64,000 bases of DNA from Paramoeba atlantica (GCA_977017575.1 CDRNVI010000002.1:682001-746000), one strand, 5' to 3'. Shown: positions 49,565 to 59,984, numbered from the stretch's first letter. Numbers and translations are program-made. The notes: a model not told the origin generated them from the sequence alone.

Positions 49565-52500
49565 ATGGTAATGCATTCTGTATCTGTTGAAGACTGTAGC
49601 GTGCTCAAGCGTCTCGGACAAAGACTTACACATAGTTCACTGATCGAGAGTGAAAGTTTCGAGCCTGATCTTGATGAGATTCTGAAGTTTCTTTTTTCTG
49701 CACGAACGCGTGCATTGCATAAGCACGTGTATGTTTTGATAGAACGTCTTTCCGAGGAATTAGGTTTACAACGCTGCATTGTAAAGAAATTTTCCAATGC
49801 ATTGGACCACTTTCTAGGCGAGACTGCTACTCTCTTATCAAGCTCTGCACTTCACCATGAGCTTCAAGAAACGTTCTCCGATCTTGACTCCTTACTTTCT
49901 CCCTGTAAGCCAGTTTTTGATTTCGTGCTAGATTCAAAAGTGTTCTCTATTCTTTCATGCCTAAAGCATTTCACGTTAATACGTGCACAAGCGGATGCCA
50001 TGCATTGCTTCTGTTCTTTTAGCTCCGAGAAAAGCACTTTGCTTGGAAGCTTTCTACGCGTGCTCAACAGCGCTGTGCAACTAGGAAGGAACAGACTTGA
50101 AAAAACCAGACGAGAGAACTCTGAACTATTCTTGCAGGAATTTTCTCCTTTTCTATGCTTGCTGCAAAGCGTTAGTCAATGCCGCGTTTCCGTTTCTAGA
50201 CAACACGTTCACTGTGCAGCCATGATCTACTCCCTTCTTCTACCTCCTTGGGTGGCCATAGATGCAGGTAAATTTTTACGAGTGCACAGCAACGATGCAC
50301 GGGTAGAAATGTCGGAAAGAGTCCACTGTCCAACGAATGTTACGACTCGTGATTGGACAGACATTTTTATTGCACAATCTCTCACTGCAGTGCAATGTTG
50401 GACGCAATCGTTTACGTTTTCTTCCCAAGTTGCACTGATGAAAGGTTGTATTGCGCTACATGAGCTCACAAAAGACTCTTGTACTTACATTGAATGCATT
50501 GTCACATGTCTTCAGAATCCAGACCTAGATGCCTCCATGCGATTTACAACGCTGCAAGCCGTTGAACTCATTTTTAAACGAATGGTAGCGTCTGATACTT
50601 CACTTCTTTCAGCTCTCACTTTGCGGGACATCACCACTGCGCTATTGGATCTCTGGGAGGAGAGTGGGGGTGCCTCCACCCCTACATTTCGGAACGTGGC
50701 ATTCAGTCTGTGCGAGCGATTGGATCAAGCCAATGTGAACACGCCAAGGCACTTCATGCAAACAATGACAAAACTTACTGTAGTGCATCGGGGAAGATTT
50801 TCTGTTCTCTCTATTCTTGGTGAACGCTATGGCATGAAGAGACTGCTTGAGGAAGATTCCACGCTGCTGGAGACATCCATAAGTGTGATGTCTAAAGCTA
50901 AATTTGCTCACAGTGTGGGAGAGTTTCTTGTGACTTCTCTTCGGGGATCGGATGAAATGAGTCGTGCCGTGTTGTCGGGCTTGGACACGGCGACGATTAG
51001 TGATACCACTCTGCTGCACCTCACCATGCACCTCTTTCTACCACTCTCTGCCAATTCTCCGGATCTCATGAAGCTCATTCTACTCAAACTGTCAGAGAAG
51101 CCATTTGCCTATTTTAGGTTCGCGTGCCATCTGATCAACAAGCGGCTGAGTGTTTTCTGCTTGATTCGTCAAATGACCGGAAGTGTATTGTGGGGTGAGG
51201 GCCTCGTGAATTCGGACTTTAGAGTGAGGATGGATTGTATGAATACATTCGTGCGTTACTTTGGAAGGGAACGCTCAGCAATTTCTACTATTTTGCAGCG
51301 AAATATACGACAAGATGATTCATCCCACCGTAACGTATGGATCATAGCCTTAAAAAAGTGGTCTCTTTCGAGTCAAGATTTAGAGCGCTATTTGTACTAC
51401 GAACTACATAGACAACAATTTCCTGGTAATTCTCTTGATTCACGTTTGACTTACCTTCACTGCGGGCTTCATTTTACTAATAGCATCAAAAGCAGCGAAA
51501 ACCATATCTCATTTATGTTTGCTTCACTATTGGAGGGCTGGGATCGAGTTCGAAATGATGCTTTTCATATACTCTGCGAACAGAAACTTCACCAATGTCA
51601 CTTCGACAGTGCTGTAAAATGGGCCCAAATCGAAGGATTTAATTCCGTGGTGCGGAAACGAAGTGAAGCGGCTTGTATGATTTTGTACCTTGCAGATAGG
51701 TTCATGACAGATAGCTCTTGTACATCATGTAGGCATGAGGAAAGAATATGCAGTTTGCTGCAAGATATCTCTTTTGACATAGGCAAGGTTGCAAAATATT
51801 CCAAATTCGGTGTCCATGCGAATCTTACCTGGATTCGTCTTCTAATACGCTACACGAAGAGAACGAGTTTTTCATCTGATGTTATAAACAACGTGATCAC
51901 AGCCTCTTCCAGCGTACTGAGCGCATGTACCTCATTGCTATCCAATGTGACAGAGACTGAGGATTTGTGCAACCCTAGCCGGGATTCGTTCATTGATTGT
52001 AGAGGACACGTCATTATTGATGGTTTAACGAACCTGGAACAACGTCACATCATAACGAACGCTTGGTTGGCAGTAAAAGAAGTCTGTGAATTGCTAGACG
52101 AGGTTTACAACGTATCAGAAATTATCACATATGAGGCATCCAAACGTGCATTAACGGAACTTTCGAATGCTCTGCTGCAAACTAAACACAATGGTATTAT
52201 GTTTAAAAGCCGGCAAAGCCTTAGTGTGTTGGCAACATCTCTCCTACGACACTCCGGTTGCACTCTAGTGCTGAATCTGATGCAAGACCTTCTGGGTGCG
52301 AAAGGGGTGAGATCGATGAACGAGAGCCGCATTTTGCGACGCAGCCAAGGGTTACCCCACGCCATTGTTGGTCTCCTTGAGGCGGAGGATGCCTCCAAAC
52401 CTCGTTGTCTTCTCTCCATGGCAATGGACGTGTTTTTCGAAATTACGTGTGAGGATACGGAAGTGGTTCAACAACATGTTGTTTCTGCTCTGCATGTCGT

Positions 52501-54661
52501 CAAATTTATTCTAGAAAGTTCCATATTAAGAGAGAGCACTACAATCTATCTTGAGAAGATACTTTTGATTGTGCTTCGAAACATCGATAGCGCCGAATGG
52601 TCCGTGCGTAATAGCTGTCTCATGGTACACGGCCAGCTTGTTTCCAGGATCGCGGGGGATCAAAAAGCGCATCGCAGTCTTACGTATTCACAATTTCAGG
52701 TACGCTACCCTGGCGTCGTTTCTCACCTACTAAATTTTTTATATCAGTGTAGCAGAGATACCGCGTTCTTATTTCTTTTGTTGTTTTCAACCCTTTCGAC
52801 TTGCTGCACGCAGGCGAGAACAACTTCAACCAATTCCATGTTAGAAGCCTTATTCCCTCACCTGGGCTCTCCACACCAACTTGTACGCATGAAAGCCGCG
52901 GAAGTTATGCCATGTCTCATTGGTAGTGAAAAGGAAAGGGACACAATCATAAAACGACTGCTATCACTCCTTAAAAGCTCAAACAAGAATAATCAACTAC
53001 ACGGTGTTCTCCTTGCTCTAACTCAATTACACGTCTTCGTTCCTTTGTATTGGCACACGCTAACCTTACACGTGGATAAATGCAGACTGAGAAGGCTTAC
53101 AAGAATCTCCAAAAGAGGAGACATGCGTTGCCATCTTGATCAACTCTCTATTGAACCCAAAGTGAGACATCCTACAACAGGGTGCAGTCCTACCGTAGCC
53201 ACGCAGGCACTACACCTACTCGACGCGATTCTTTCGAGAGAAGAATCCCCCGAGGGTCGTGTCTTTTTATGTGATCTTTATCTACACAACCTACACGCAA
53301 TAGCGACACACGCGACGCTCGACCACTGCGGTACGGTTCCTGCGGATTATGATGCCTATGTGGTCGGCAACCTGTTTGGGGGCCTGCGAGAGTTGAAGCT
53401 TTTGCCCTACGCCACTTATGAACAGGAAGAGACAGAGAAATGTATTCTTACGTGTTTGTCGTACGTAATGCAAAGCAACGCGCCCGTCTCGAGAGAGGAC
53501 TATTCAGTACTATGGCTGTATTTTGACTCCTTACCCATACGTGTACAATTATCTCAGTGTGTGGATTGTATGTGGTGTTGGCAGTGTCTTCGAGCGGGCT
53601 ACACGAAATTTCCTAAATATCTCAAGACGGACATTGCCAAGGCGTCACCTTTAACCCGTGCGATGTTGAGACTCTTCAAGGGTGAAGAAGATATCTGCGT
53701 GCTTCCTTACGAAACAAAGAGCTCCTTGCTACAACTCGCGGCACTTGCAAGAGCCACCGGTGTCACCCTCCCAGGAGTTTCGCCTTCCTCCTGTGAGACG
53801 CTTTGTGTGAAATGGTGCTCGGATGATTTTCCCCTCCCGCTTCGCATGTCCGCATGCGAGGCGCTTGTACTGTTAAGTCAAGAAGAGGGGAAACCGGATG
53901 GTTATTTTAACCGGCCCGCCTGTGAGGGTTTTGTACAACTTCTCACCGATGAGACGGAGTGCGTTCGCCAGGCCGCATCTCGTGCCGTATTCACCAAAGG
54001 CTCCTACATCGCTGTGGACCAAACTGTACCCCAGAGTGACGGGGACAACCTCCACGCGTATGGTGTAACCGGCGTCATGGGTTTCACCACAGCACAGGTA
54101 GAGGTGGCCTTGGAGCACCATTTCTACAACATGCTCGTTTCTAAGGTGTGGGAACACCAGGAGTGTAAGCTACTTCAGAAACTGATACCGCAACCATCGA
54201 TCTTTGCTCCATCTGTAAAAGAGGATGTCATCTTTGACGCCGAACCTATGAATATGTACCGAGAGGATACGCAACTTGCGCAATTTTATGCCTCCATCGT
54301 ACGATGTGCGCTTTCGAGGGGGACAAAGGGACGACATGCCGATCTTGTCCATTTTCTTGTCCTCACATTTAAGGAATGGGGAGCATATCTTACACAAAAT
54401 GCCTTTCATGTACCCTACGGTGCGACCTTTTTATGGGCAGAACCGTGGAATATAGTGTATCGACTACTTCTCCTGGCCTGGAGCACTTCTGCGATAACTC
54501 CCATGAGTGCTCTTCTTTCCCAATTGCCGTTGGATGAGGCGCAAGTTCTGCAAGAACCACACTTGGCCGTTTTGTGGAATCGTCGTGAAAACTGTGACGT
54601 GAGGGACGCGCTATTTTTGCTTTCCGAGCACTACCATAGTAGGCTTAGAGGGATAGAGTAG
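49565..54661 (+). CDS. THADA: THADA/Trm732-like HEAT-repeat protein
   Basis: The protein is 1698 residues and alpha-helical throughout, near the size of human THADA (1953) and yeast Trm732 (1420). The conserved DUF2428 core is visible: ILRRSQGLPHAIVGLLE near residue 923 and SAEWSVRNSCLMVHGQLVSR near 1011. In yeast and human the partner is Trm7/FTSJ1, which 2'-O-methylates position 32 of some tRNA anticodon loops. The ATG at 49565 follows an acceptor tract 171 bases upstream. No transmembrane or catalytic motif is seen, as expected of a scaffold subunit. It is intronless over 5.1 kb. Confidence 0.85.
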   Translation: MVMHSVSVEDCSVLKRLGQRLTHSSLIESESFEPDLDEILKFLFSARTRALHKHVYVLIERLSEELGLQRCIVKKFSNALDHFLGETATLLSSSALHHELQETFSDLDSLLSPCKPVFDFVLDSKVFSILSCLKHFTLIRAQADAMHCFCSFSSEKSTLLGSFLRVLNSAVQLGRNRLEKTRRENSELFLQEFSPFLCLLQSVSQCRVSVSRQHVHCAAMIYSLLLPPWVAIDAGKFLRVHSNDARVEMSERVHCPTNVTTRDWTDIFIAQSLTAVQCWTQSFTFSSQVALMKGCIALHELTKDSCTYIECIVTCLQNPDLDASMRFTTLQAVELIFKRMVASDTSLLSALTLRDITTALLDLWEESGGASTPTFRNVAFSLCERLDQANVNTPRHFMQTMTKLTVVHRGRFSVLSILGERYGMKRLLEEDSTLLETSISVMSKAKFAHSVGEFLVTSLRGSDEMSRAVLSGLDTATISDTTLLHLTMHLFLPLSANSPDLMKLILLKLSEKPFAYFRFACHLINKRLSVFCLIRQMTGSVLWGEGLVNSDFRVRMDCMNTFVRYFGRERSAISTILQRNIRQDDSSHRNVWIIALKKWSLSSQDLERYLYYELHRQQFPGNSLDSRLTYLHCGLHFTNSIKSSENHISFMFASLLEGWDRVRNDAFHILCEQKLHQCHFDSAVKWAQIEGFNSVVRKRSEAACMILYLADRFMTDSSCTSCRHEERICSLLQDISFDIGKVAKYSKFGVHANLTWIRLLIRYTKRTSFSSDVINNVITASSSVLSACTSLLSNVTETEDLCNPSRDSFIDCRGHVIIDGLTNLEQRHIITNAWLAVKEVCELLDEVYNVSEIITYEASKRALTELSNALLQTKHNGIMFKSRQSLSVLATSLLRHSGCTLVLNLMQDLLGAKGVRSMNESRILRRSQGLPHAIVGLLEAEDASKPRCLLSMAMDVFFEITCEDTEVVQQHVVSALHVVKFILESSILRESTTIYLEKILLIVLRNIDSAEWSVRNSCLMVHGQLVSRIAGDQKAHRSLTYSQFQVRYPGVVSHLLNFLYQCSRDTAFLFLLLFSTLSTCCTQARTTSTNSMLEALFPHLGSPHQLVRMKAAEVMPCLIGSEKERDTIIKRLLSLLKSSNKNNQLHGVLLALTQLHVFVPLYWHTLTLHVDKCRLRRLTRISKRGDMRCHLDQLSIEPKVRHPTTGCSPTVATQALHLLDAILSREESPEGRVFLCDLYLHNLHAIATHATLDHCGTVPADYDAYVVGNLFGGLRELKLLPYATYEQEETEKCILTCLSYVMQSNAPVSREDYSVLWLYFDSLPIRVQLSQCVDCMWCWQCLRAGYTKFPKYLKTDIAKASPLTRAMLRLFKGEEDICVLPYETKSSLLQLAALARATGVTLPGVSPSSCETLCVKWCSDDFPLPLRMSACEALVLLSQEEGKPDGYFNRPACEGFVQLLTDETECVRQAASRAVFTKGSYIAVDQTVPQSDGDNLHAYGVTGVMGFTTAQVEVALEHHFYNMLVSKVWEHQECKLLQKLIPQPSIFAPSVKEDVIFDAEPMNMYREDTQLAQFYASIVRCALSRGTKGRHADLVHFLVLTFKEWGAYLTQNAFHVPYGATFLWAEPWNIVYRLLLLAWSTSAITPMSALLSQLPLDEAQVLQEPHLAVLWNRRENCDVRDALFLLSEHYHSRLRGIE

Positions 54662-54702
54662 GCTCAGTCGTCAAGTAACTAAAATTACGTTAACAGGACT
54701 CG

Positions 54703-54720
54703 ACTAAATTTGTTTTTCAG
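54703..54720 (+). promoter_or_regulatory. Likely trans-splice acceptor for FPPS
   Basis: AAATTTGTTTTTCAG ends at 54720, with the ATG 124 bases on. A second pyrimidine run (CCCCCTTTCTATCCCC) lies just before the ATG. Confidence 0.45.
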
Positions 54721-54843
54721 GATTGAACTATTGTATTCATGAAATAGGATTAATAAACATAAAAGCATATGCCCAGCCAACTTGTTGCCCTATCATTTTA
54801 TCTCAAAAAGTGGTTTTGATTCCCCCTTTCTATCCCCTTTTCC

Positions 54844-55911
54844 ATGCCGCCCCGTCCCGTTATCCTCCACAAAGCGTACCCCCCGTTACGACGTCTCCTC
54901 CTCACCGAGCTTCGCACTCTCCTCCCCGCCCCCACCTCACACCTCCGGTACCTACGACACCTCATGGACTACAACCTTCTAGGGGGCAAAGGTCTCCGGG
55001 GAGGTCTCCTGATCGAAACCTTTCAAAGTCTTATTTCTGCCAAACAGCCACGAAAACCGTTTCATTCCCCCCCGGGCTGCCCCGCTGCGGCACTCAGCTG
55101 CGCGTGGGCGATTGAGTTTCTCCAGGCCAGCTTCCTGGTCGCGGATGACATCATGGACGGGGGCAGGCTGCGGCGGGGGAAGCCCTGCTGGTACCGTCTG
55201 CCCGATGTCGGGACCCCGGCTGCCATCAACGACGGGCTGGTGCTGCAAGGCATGATGTGGCGGTTGCTGGAAAATGGACTCCGCCGTCACCCCCGGAGGG
55301 GTGAAATTATGACATCGTTTCAGAAAGCGTTTTACGCCACGACGCTGGGACAGTTTTTGGATGTGCAGGTCGCGAAAAAAGGATCACGAACCGGGGGGTC
55401 GCTGCCGTCGTTTACGTTGGCGACCTACCGTAGGATGGTTCGTCTCAAGACGGCGTATTATACCGTGTGGTTACCGTTTGTTGTGGCGTTGTCCTTAGGT
55501 GAGACCCGTGTCTCCTCTCAGACCATACAACAGCTTTCGCTCCTGATAGGGGAGTTTTTCCAAATACAAGATGATTTCTTAGACTGTTTTGGGGTCAAGG
55601 AAAAGACGGGAAAAACGGGCAATGACATTCCGGAGGGGAAGTGCACCTGGCTCGCGGTGAGGTTCCTGGCATTGGCGAAAGCGAATGAAACCGACAGAAA
55701 CCGTTTCTATGCACACTATGGTAGAAAAAGATCTCATTCCGTAAGTTGCATTCGAAAGTTGTACGAGAAGTATGACATGCCTCGCCACTATTTCGTGTTA
55801 CAAAATCGTTTAAATCGAAAAGTTCACCAAATTCTTGCTCAAATTCGTTGTAAAACGTTTAAGGATACGGTAGAGACATTTTGGAGAAAGTTACTGAGTC
55901 GATCGAAATGA
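54844..55911 (+). CDS. FPPS: Farnesyl diphosphate synthase
   Basis: The protein is 355 residues, the usual length. GGKGLRGG lies near 41-48. The first aspartate-rich motif DDIMD, followed by RRGKPCWYR, is near 100-116. The second, FQIQDDFLDCFG, is near 239-250. Both magnesium sites for condensing dimethylallyl and geranyl diphosphate with isopentenyl diphosphate are intact. This makes the C15 precursor of sterols, ubiquinone and prenylated proteins. The ATG at 54844 is the first in frame after the pyrimidine tract. The 5' third is C-rich at third positions and the middle is G-rich, as in the VID27-like gene. Confidence 0.95.
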   Translation: MPPRPVILHKAYPPLRRLLLTELRTLLPAPTSHLRYLRHLMDYNLLGGKGLRGGLLIETFQSLISAKQPRKPFHSPPGCPAAALSCAWAIEFLQASFLVADDIMDGGRLRRGKPCWYRLPDVGTPAAINDGLVLQGMMWRLLENGLRRHPRRGEIMTSFQKAFYATTLGQFLDVQVAKKGSRTGGSLPSFTLATYRRMVRLKTAYYTVWLPFVVALSLGETRVSSQTIQQLSLLIGEFFQIQDDFLDCFGVKEKTGKTGNDIPEGKCTWLAVRFLALAKANETDRNRFYAHYGRKRSHSVSCIRKLYEKYDMPRHYFVLQNRLNRKVHQILAQIRCKTFKDTVETFWRKLLSRSK

Positions 55912-56070
55912 ACGACATAGACGCGAATTGGTTCTCTGGTGTTGACAGGCACAGTATTGCTGTCGAAAAAAGTATCCTCTTTCTTTCTTCTTTATAATAT
56001 GTGTTTATCGTATGTGATCCTAGGAGCAGTCTATCTTCTCTCAAATAAGCTTCTTTAATATTTTATTCTC
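55912..56070 (+). promoter_or_regulatory. Intergenic region with acceptor for EFM7-like gene
   Basis: A TCCTCTTTCTTTCTTCTTT tract at about 55973-55993 is followed by CCTAG at 56029-56033, 38 bases before the ATG. Confidence 0.4.
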
Positions 56071-56832
56071 ATGTGTGATGCCGATGGCGTTGATTCTAAT
56101 TTGGGATCCCTTTTCTACATAGAGGAGCCTGCGACTACGTACAGTCCAGTAGAGCACACGTATTGTCTCCAAGGCACCGATATGACGTTGCGCCTAACAA
56201 CAGAGACACGGCACCACAGTTTATGGGGCCACATGTTATGGAACGCAAGTCGCGAAACATCAAACTACCTTTCCAAATTAGGAAATGAATTACGTGGTAA
56301 ATCTGTGGTCGAATTGGGGGCCAGACTGGGACTCCCTTCTCTTGTGGCCCAACACTGTGGGGCATGGCCCGTAGTAGCCACTGAATATCCAGAAGCAGTT
56401 CTTCTGAACAGATTACGACAAAATGCAGATAGTAATGCGCGAGATAGCGTAAAGATGCTCGTTGAACCTCTACTTTGGGGCGACGCTGAACAATTGGAGA
56501 AGGTTCTCGCCCATACGAATGGAAATAAATTTGATTTTGTAATTCTTGCAGATCTCGTTTTTCAGCATTTTTGTCACGATGTTCTGGCGAAATCTATTGC
56601 ACAGTTGCTCGCGGTGGGTGGTGTAGCGATATGTGCATTTACTCATCACAATCCTAGAAAAGCGCACAAAGATATGTTGTTTTTTCAGAAGCATTTACCT
56701 GAAAGTACTCTTAATAGTCACTTTGTAAGTTCATCAACCTATCCGGCGATGTTTCCATCGGATGATGGCGATCTGAAAATGCGGAGCACGGTTCATCTTT
56801 ATGAAATCCGGCACAAGATAGAATCCGAATAA
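56071..56832 (+). CDS. EFM7: EFM7-like protein methyltransferase
   Basis: The protein is 253 residues (yeast Efm7: 261). HHSLWGHMLWNAS near 49-61, VVELGARLGLPS near 82-93 (SAM motif I), VVATEYPE near 103, ILADLVFQH near 160 and FTHHNPRKAHKDMLFF near 191-206 match the EFM7/NNT1 branch of family-16 methyltransferases. Yeast Efm7 methylates the N-terminus and a near lysine of eEF1A. Motif I here reads GARLG where most relatives have GAGAG or GAGTG, a substitution to note. The ATG at 56071 is 38 bases after an acceptor-like AG. Confidence 0.8.
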   Translation: MCDADGVDSNLGSLFYIEEPATTYSPVEHTYCLQGTDMTLRLTTETRHHSLWGHMLWNASRETSNYLSKLGNELRGKSVVELGARLGLPSLVAQHCGAWPVVATEYPEAVLLNRLRQNADSNARDSVKMLVEPLLWGDAEQLEKVLAHTNGNKFDFVILADLVFQHFCHDVLAKSIAQLLAVGGVAICAFTHHNPRKAHKDMLFFQKHLPESTLNSHFVSSSTYPAMFPSDDGDLKMRSTVHLYEIRHKIESE

Positions 56833-57119
56833 TCAATTTTATTGGTGAAAGGGGACTTTTTTCCCCCGAAAAAAACCTGATTTTTTTTCATGGTGGTTTC
56901 TCAAACAAAATTTCAGTATTATCCAAGCGAGTGTTTAAGCATCATACTTTTGCTACTTACACGACTCCGCTCTATCATTTTTCCTTGCACAGGCTGTAAA
57001 ATGTATGACAGTATCACTTTTTGTAGTTGGGAACCTTGGATGACGTCATGCTAGAAGCCGTACGATGTGAATTGAGGAGTTCTTGTAATCCGCTGTTTAA
57101 GGAATTTGAAATTATTGTC
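56833..57119. other. 3' flank, nothing recognised
   Basis: T-rich near the stop. No gene is seen. Confidence 0.3.
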
Positions 57120-57835
57120 CAGGCTCAGAACACGGGCCCCGTGTTCCAGTAAATCACCAAATCTGGGCCAGAACGATGCAAATGTTTTCCTGGACAGACC
57201 TTGTGATGCCACGGTTCGTTGCTGATGTTGACAATGCTTCGGCAAGTAAGGCAGGTCCACGTGCTAAGGGATCGTTGTTCCCTTTCGCACGGGATTCCCG
57301 CTTTTAGACACATTTCATGAAGGAAGCGCACCAAAGCATTGTGTTTCGAAGTAGCGTTGAAGCCTGAACAACGTACGCAACCGGGAATGTGAGTTAGAAT
57401 GTCCTTGCTGTTGAAGGTTGCTTCACACCCGGGACATCGAACGTGCTTCGGGAGGTTCGGATGTGAGATGCCTAAACGAGGCATGACTGCTAATTCGAAG
57501 TACGGAGTTGCAACATAACGAGCGTTAGAGGTGAGCCAGTCGGAGTTTTCTCGATGCGAGGTAGCCTTTAGTATCGATTCGAATTCTGGATCGGCCATTA
57601 ACGCTACTCGTTTCGCGTCGTGTAGGAGATCGGCTGAGGTGGCATCATCGGTGGGCGGAGGTTGTACGCTGTTTTTATCTTCGAGAATATTGGATTGAGC
57701 TGAAGAGGAAATTTCGAGCTCAAATGCCAAATGTCTAGAAGAGAGGTATGCAGCAGCACGTGTCGGATGGCAGGCAATTACGTTACATACATGCATATGG
57801 GTTAAAGCAGAACATTGGGAGCTATCGGACCCCAA
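57120..57835 (-). pseudogene. LINE D C-terminal fragment (knuckle and endonuclease)
   Basis: The minus-strand frame 57125-57835 has AVMPRLGISHPNLP, CPGC...H, CVRC and TCLTC...H...C clusters, and ends SGPDLVIYWNTGP, the start of a PD-(D/E)XK core. It lacks RT. The same domain is found at 2440-2588. It is joined out of frame to a protease-like piece upstream. Confidence 0.7.
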
Positions 57836-58096
57836 TTTTCACAAAGGTCACGACGGGAAAGAATGTCAATATCACGGTTTTCAAATAAGGTGCGATATAT
57901 ATTATTTACCACGTGAATTGCACAACTGTTTTCACCAGAACCTTGCTGCGGACAACACATTAAATACGGCGAAGAGTCCGTTTTAAAAATGTTCACATAG
58001 ACGATCTTTAAATTGAAGGGAATGATGGAGGGGATAACGAGCTCCGTCTCCTGTTTTCCAATTTTGGTCGTAGAACTCCACGCAACACCATTAGCC
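57802..58096 (-). pseudogene. Ulp1-like cysteine protease fragment
   Basis: The minus-strand frame reads GVAWSSTTKIGKQ, NIFKTDSSPY and CCPQQGSGENSCAIHVVNNI. The aspartate, glutamine and Q-x6-C pattern is that of C48 (Ulp1) proteases, some of which are fused to RLE-type LINEs such as NeSL. The expected histidine is not obvious and the N-terminal part is absent. A T-rich tract ending TTTTAG lies directly upstream (58098-58125 on +), like a splice acceptor. It is probably the N-terminal side of LINE D, but the link is inferred. Confidence 0.5.
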
Positions 58097-58154
58097 TAAA
58101 AGCAGAACAGAAAAAAATTGAAGTTTCGCTTCTAATTTTGTAAATTTTTCATTT

Positions 58155-58270
58155 TGTTTAGAAGCGACAGATAAGTAGGGGGGATCGACGAAAAAAAATA
58201 TTCGAAGGGCCGAAAAGCGACAGATAACTAGGGGGGTGGGGGGTGACAGATAACTAGGGGGGGTACAGTA
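58155..58270. repeat. Three GACAGATAASTAGGGGGG ends
   Basis: Direct copies at about 58164, 58215 and 58246 of the terminal sequence found inverted at 21177-21245. They are fragments of C/G-tipped MITEs. Confidence 0.6.
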
Positions 58271-58361
58271 ATAGTGCTTCGAATCGTACTGTACATTTTA
58301 TAGATTAATATTGGAAATTTATTGCCTTTATCTATTTATCCATGGAGTCTAATCACACAAG

Positions 58362-58715
58362 ATGCTTGTAGGAGCGCAAATTCGATCTAAGCTGCACAGA
58401 CCTCGTGCACTGGAAGCAACAAAATCCATGGCACGAAGCAAGCAGGTTGCCTTGCACGCTCGAATTTGTTACGGAAAAAGAGTTGACGCTCAGAGATTAC
58501 GAAAAGAACATACTTTTCTCATGGACAACAATCAGCTTGCATTTCGCTACCAACGAGATGTTCACCAGCATCGCATTGCAGATCTTCGCAAAGGACACTC
58601 TAGAGACCCAAACAAAGGAAAAGATATTCTTGATCACTTTGCCGCAATTGAGGCAAAAAAGCAAATCATGAAACAACGGAATAGATCCTTGTACAGCGGA
58701 ATTTATCCAAGATAG
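58362..58715 (+). CDS. Small basic conserved-looking protein
   Basis: The protein is 117 residues, rich in R, K, H and Q, predicted mostly helical, with no signal peptide or zinc site. It lies in the compact cluster between EFM7-like and RACK1, on the same strand, with an ATG at 58362 and host-like composition. I do not recognise the family. The length and basic helical character would fit a small ribosomal-associated or axonemal protein, but nothing decides it. Confidence 0.6.
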   Translation: MLVGAQIRSKLHRPRALEATKSMARSKQVALHARICYGKRVDAQRLRKEHTFLMDNNQLAFRYQRDVHQHRIADLRKGHSRDPNKGKDILDHFAAIEAKKQIMKQRNRSLYSGIYPR

Positions 58716-58905
58716 CTCTGAACTTCGTTATCCATTCGTAAAACGCATCCCGGAGTTTGGAACTAATCATCATTTAACTGCTTACTTTAGGCTGCATACA
58801 TATCGATTGTCTATCCACCACGTTTTCTCAGCCACATCGTTTTTGTCACATGATTTTCTTATTTTCTTATTTCCACGAACTCTACCCTTTTCTCTGTACG
58901 AAAAC

Positions 58906-58994
58906 TTTTTCTCCCCTCCCCTTTCTGCTCCCCTCCTACTCTGTATCCCCTTTCCACCCCTCCATTACTCCAACACCACCACCTCCCTCCCCAG
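58906..58994 (+). promoter_or_regulatory. Pyrimidine tract and acceptor of RACK1
   Basis: Nearly 90 bases of C/T with few purines end in CCCCAG at 58994, 31 bases before the ATG. It is the strongest acceptor-like region in the window. Confidence 0.6.
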
Positions 58995-59024
58995 TAGTTC
59001 TTTTCTCATCTCCTTCTCCCTCCC

Positions 59025-59984
59025 ATGTCCGACGGCCACTTCACCTACGACGGTGTCCTCCGTGGCCACCGCGGCTGGGTCACCGCCCTCGCCGCCCCCT
59101 CCACCCGCAACGACACCCTCCTCTCCGCCTCCCGCGACACCACCGTCCTCCGCTGGACCACGACCAACACCTCCCGCGACCCCTCCGAGCCCCACGCCCT
59201 CCCGGCGAAGCGCCTCGAGGGCCACAGCGGGTTCATCCAGGACCTCGCGCTCTCCTCCACCGGGGACTACGCCCTCAGCGCCTCCTGGGACACCACGCTG
59301 CGGCTGTGGTCGACGAGCACCGGGGCCTGCACCCGCGTCTTCCGCGGCCACACCAAGGACGCCCTCTCCGTCGCCTTCTCCCCCGACGACAAGCAGGTCG
59401 TCAGCGGGGGCCGCGACCACCGCCTCAAGGTGTGGAACGTCGACGGCGCGTGCATGTACACCTTCGCCGACCGCGCCCACACCGACTGGGTCAACGCCGT
59501 GCGGTTCAGCCCCCGCGCGGAGAGCCCCTTCATCGTGAGCGCCGGGGCGGACCACCTGGTGAAGCTGTGGTCCGTGAACCCCTTCCGCCACGCCATGGAC
59601 TTCGAGGGCCACGACGGGTACGTCAGCACCGTCGCGGTCTCCCCGGACGGGTCGCTGTGCGCGAGTGGGGGCAAGGACGGGGTCACGATGCTGTGGGACC
59701 TCAGCACGGGGTCGCACCTGTACCAGCTCGAGGCCGGGGAGGTGATCCACGCCCTCACGTTCTCCCCGAACCGGTACTGGCTGTGTGCCGCCACGGAGAG
59801 CTGTATTCGGATTTGGGATTTGGAGTCGAAGAAGGCGGTCGCGGAGCTTGCCCCGCCCTGCCCCACGATGAGTCGTAAGGCACTGAAGCCGGAGTGTATC
59901 TCGTTGACGTGGTCCGCGGATGGCAACACGCTGTACACGGGACACACCGACAACACCATCCATGTCTTTGGGGTACGTGAGTGA
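59025..59984 (+). CDS. RACK1: RACK1, 40S-bound WD40 scaffold
   Basis: The protein is 319 residues with seven WD repeats. LRGHRGWVTALA, LEGHSGFIQDLALSS, SASWDTTLRLW, GHTKDALSVAFSPD, SGGRDHRLKVWNV, FSPNRYWLCAAT and SLTWSADGNTLYTGH are diagnostic of RACK1. It sits on the head of the 40S subunit and recruits signalling and quality-control factors. The ATG at 59025 follows the long pyrimidine tract. Third positions are almost all C or G, far more than in the neighbouring genes, as expected of high expression. The 5' half prefers C and the 3' half G. Confidence 0.97.
   Translation: MSDGHFTYDGVLRGHRGWVTALAAPSTRNDTLLSASRDTTVLRWTTTNTSRDPSEPHALPAKRLEGHSGFIQDLALSSTGDYALSASWDTTLRLWSTSTGACTRVFRGHTKDALSVAFSPDDKQVVSGGRDHRLKVWNVDGACMYTFADRAHTDWVNAVRFSPRAESPFIVSAGADHLVKLWSVNPFRHAMDFEGHDGYVSTVAVSPDGSLCASGGKDGVTMLWDLSTGSHLYQLEAGEVIHALTFSPNRYWLCAATESCIRIWDLESKKAVAELAPPCPTMSRKALKPECISLTWSADGNTLYTGHTDNTIHVFGVRE

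Noticed and set aside
58807-59963. Long alternative frames on both strands across RACK1
   Set aside because: RACK1 accounts for this DNA. The others are shadows created by its extreme third-position GC content.
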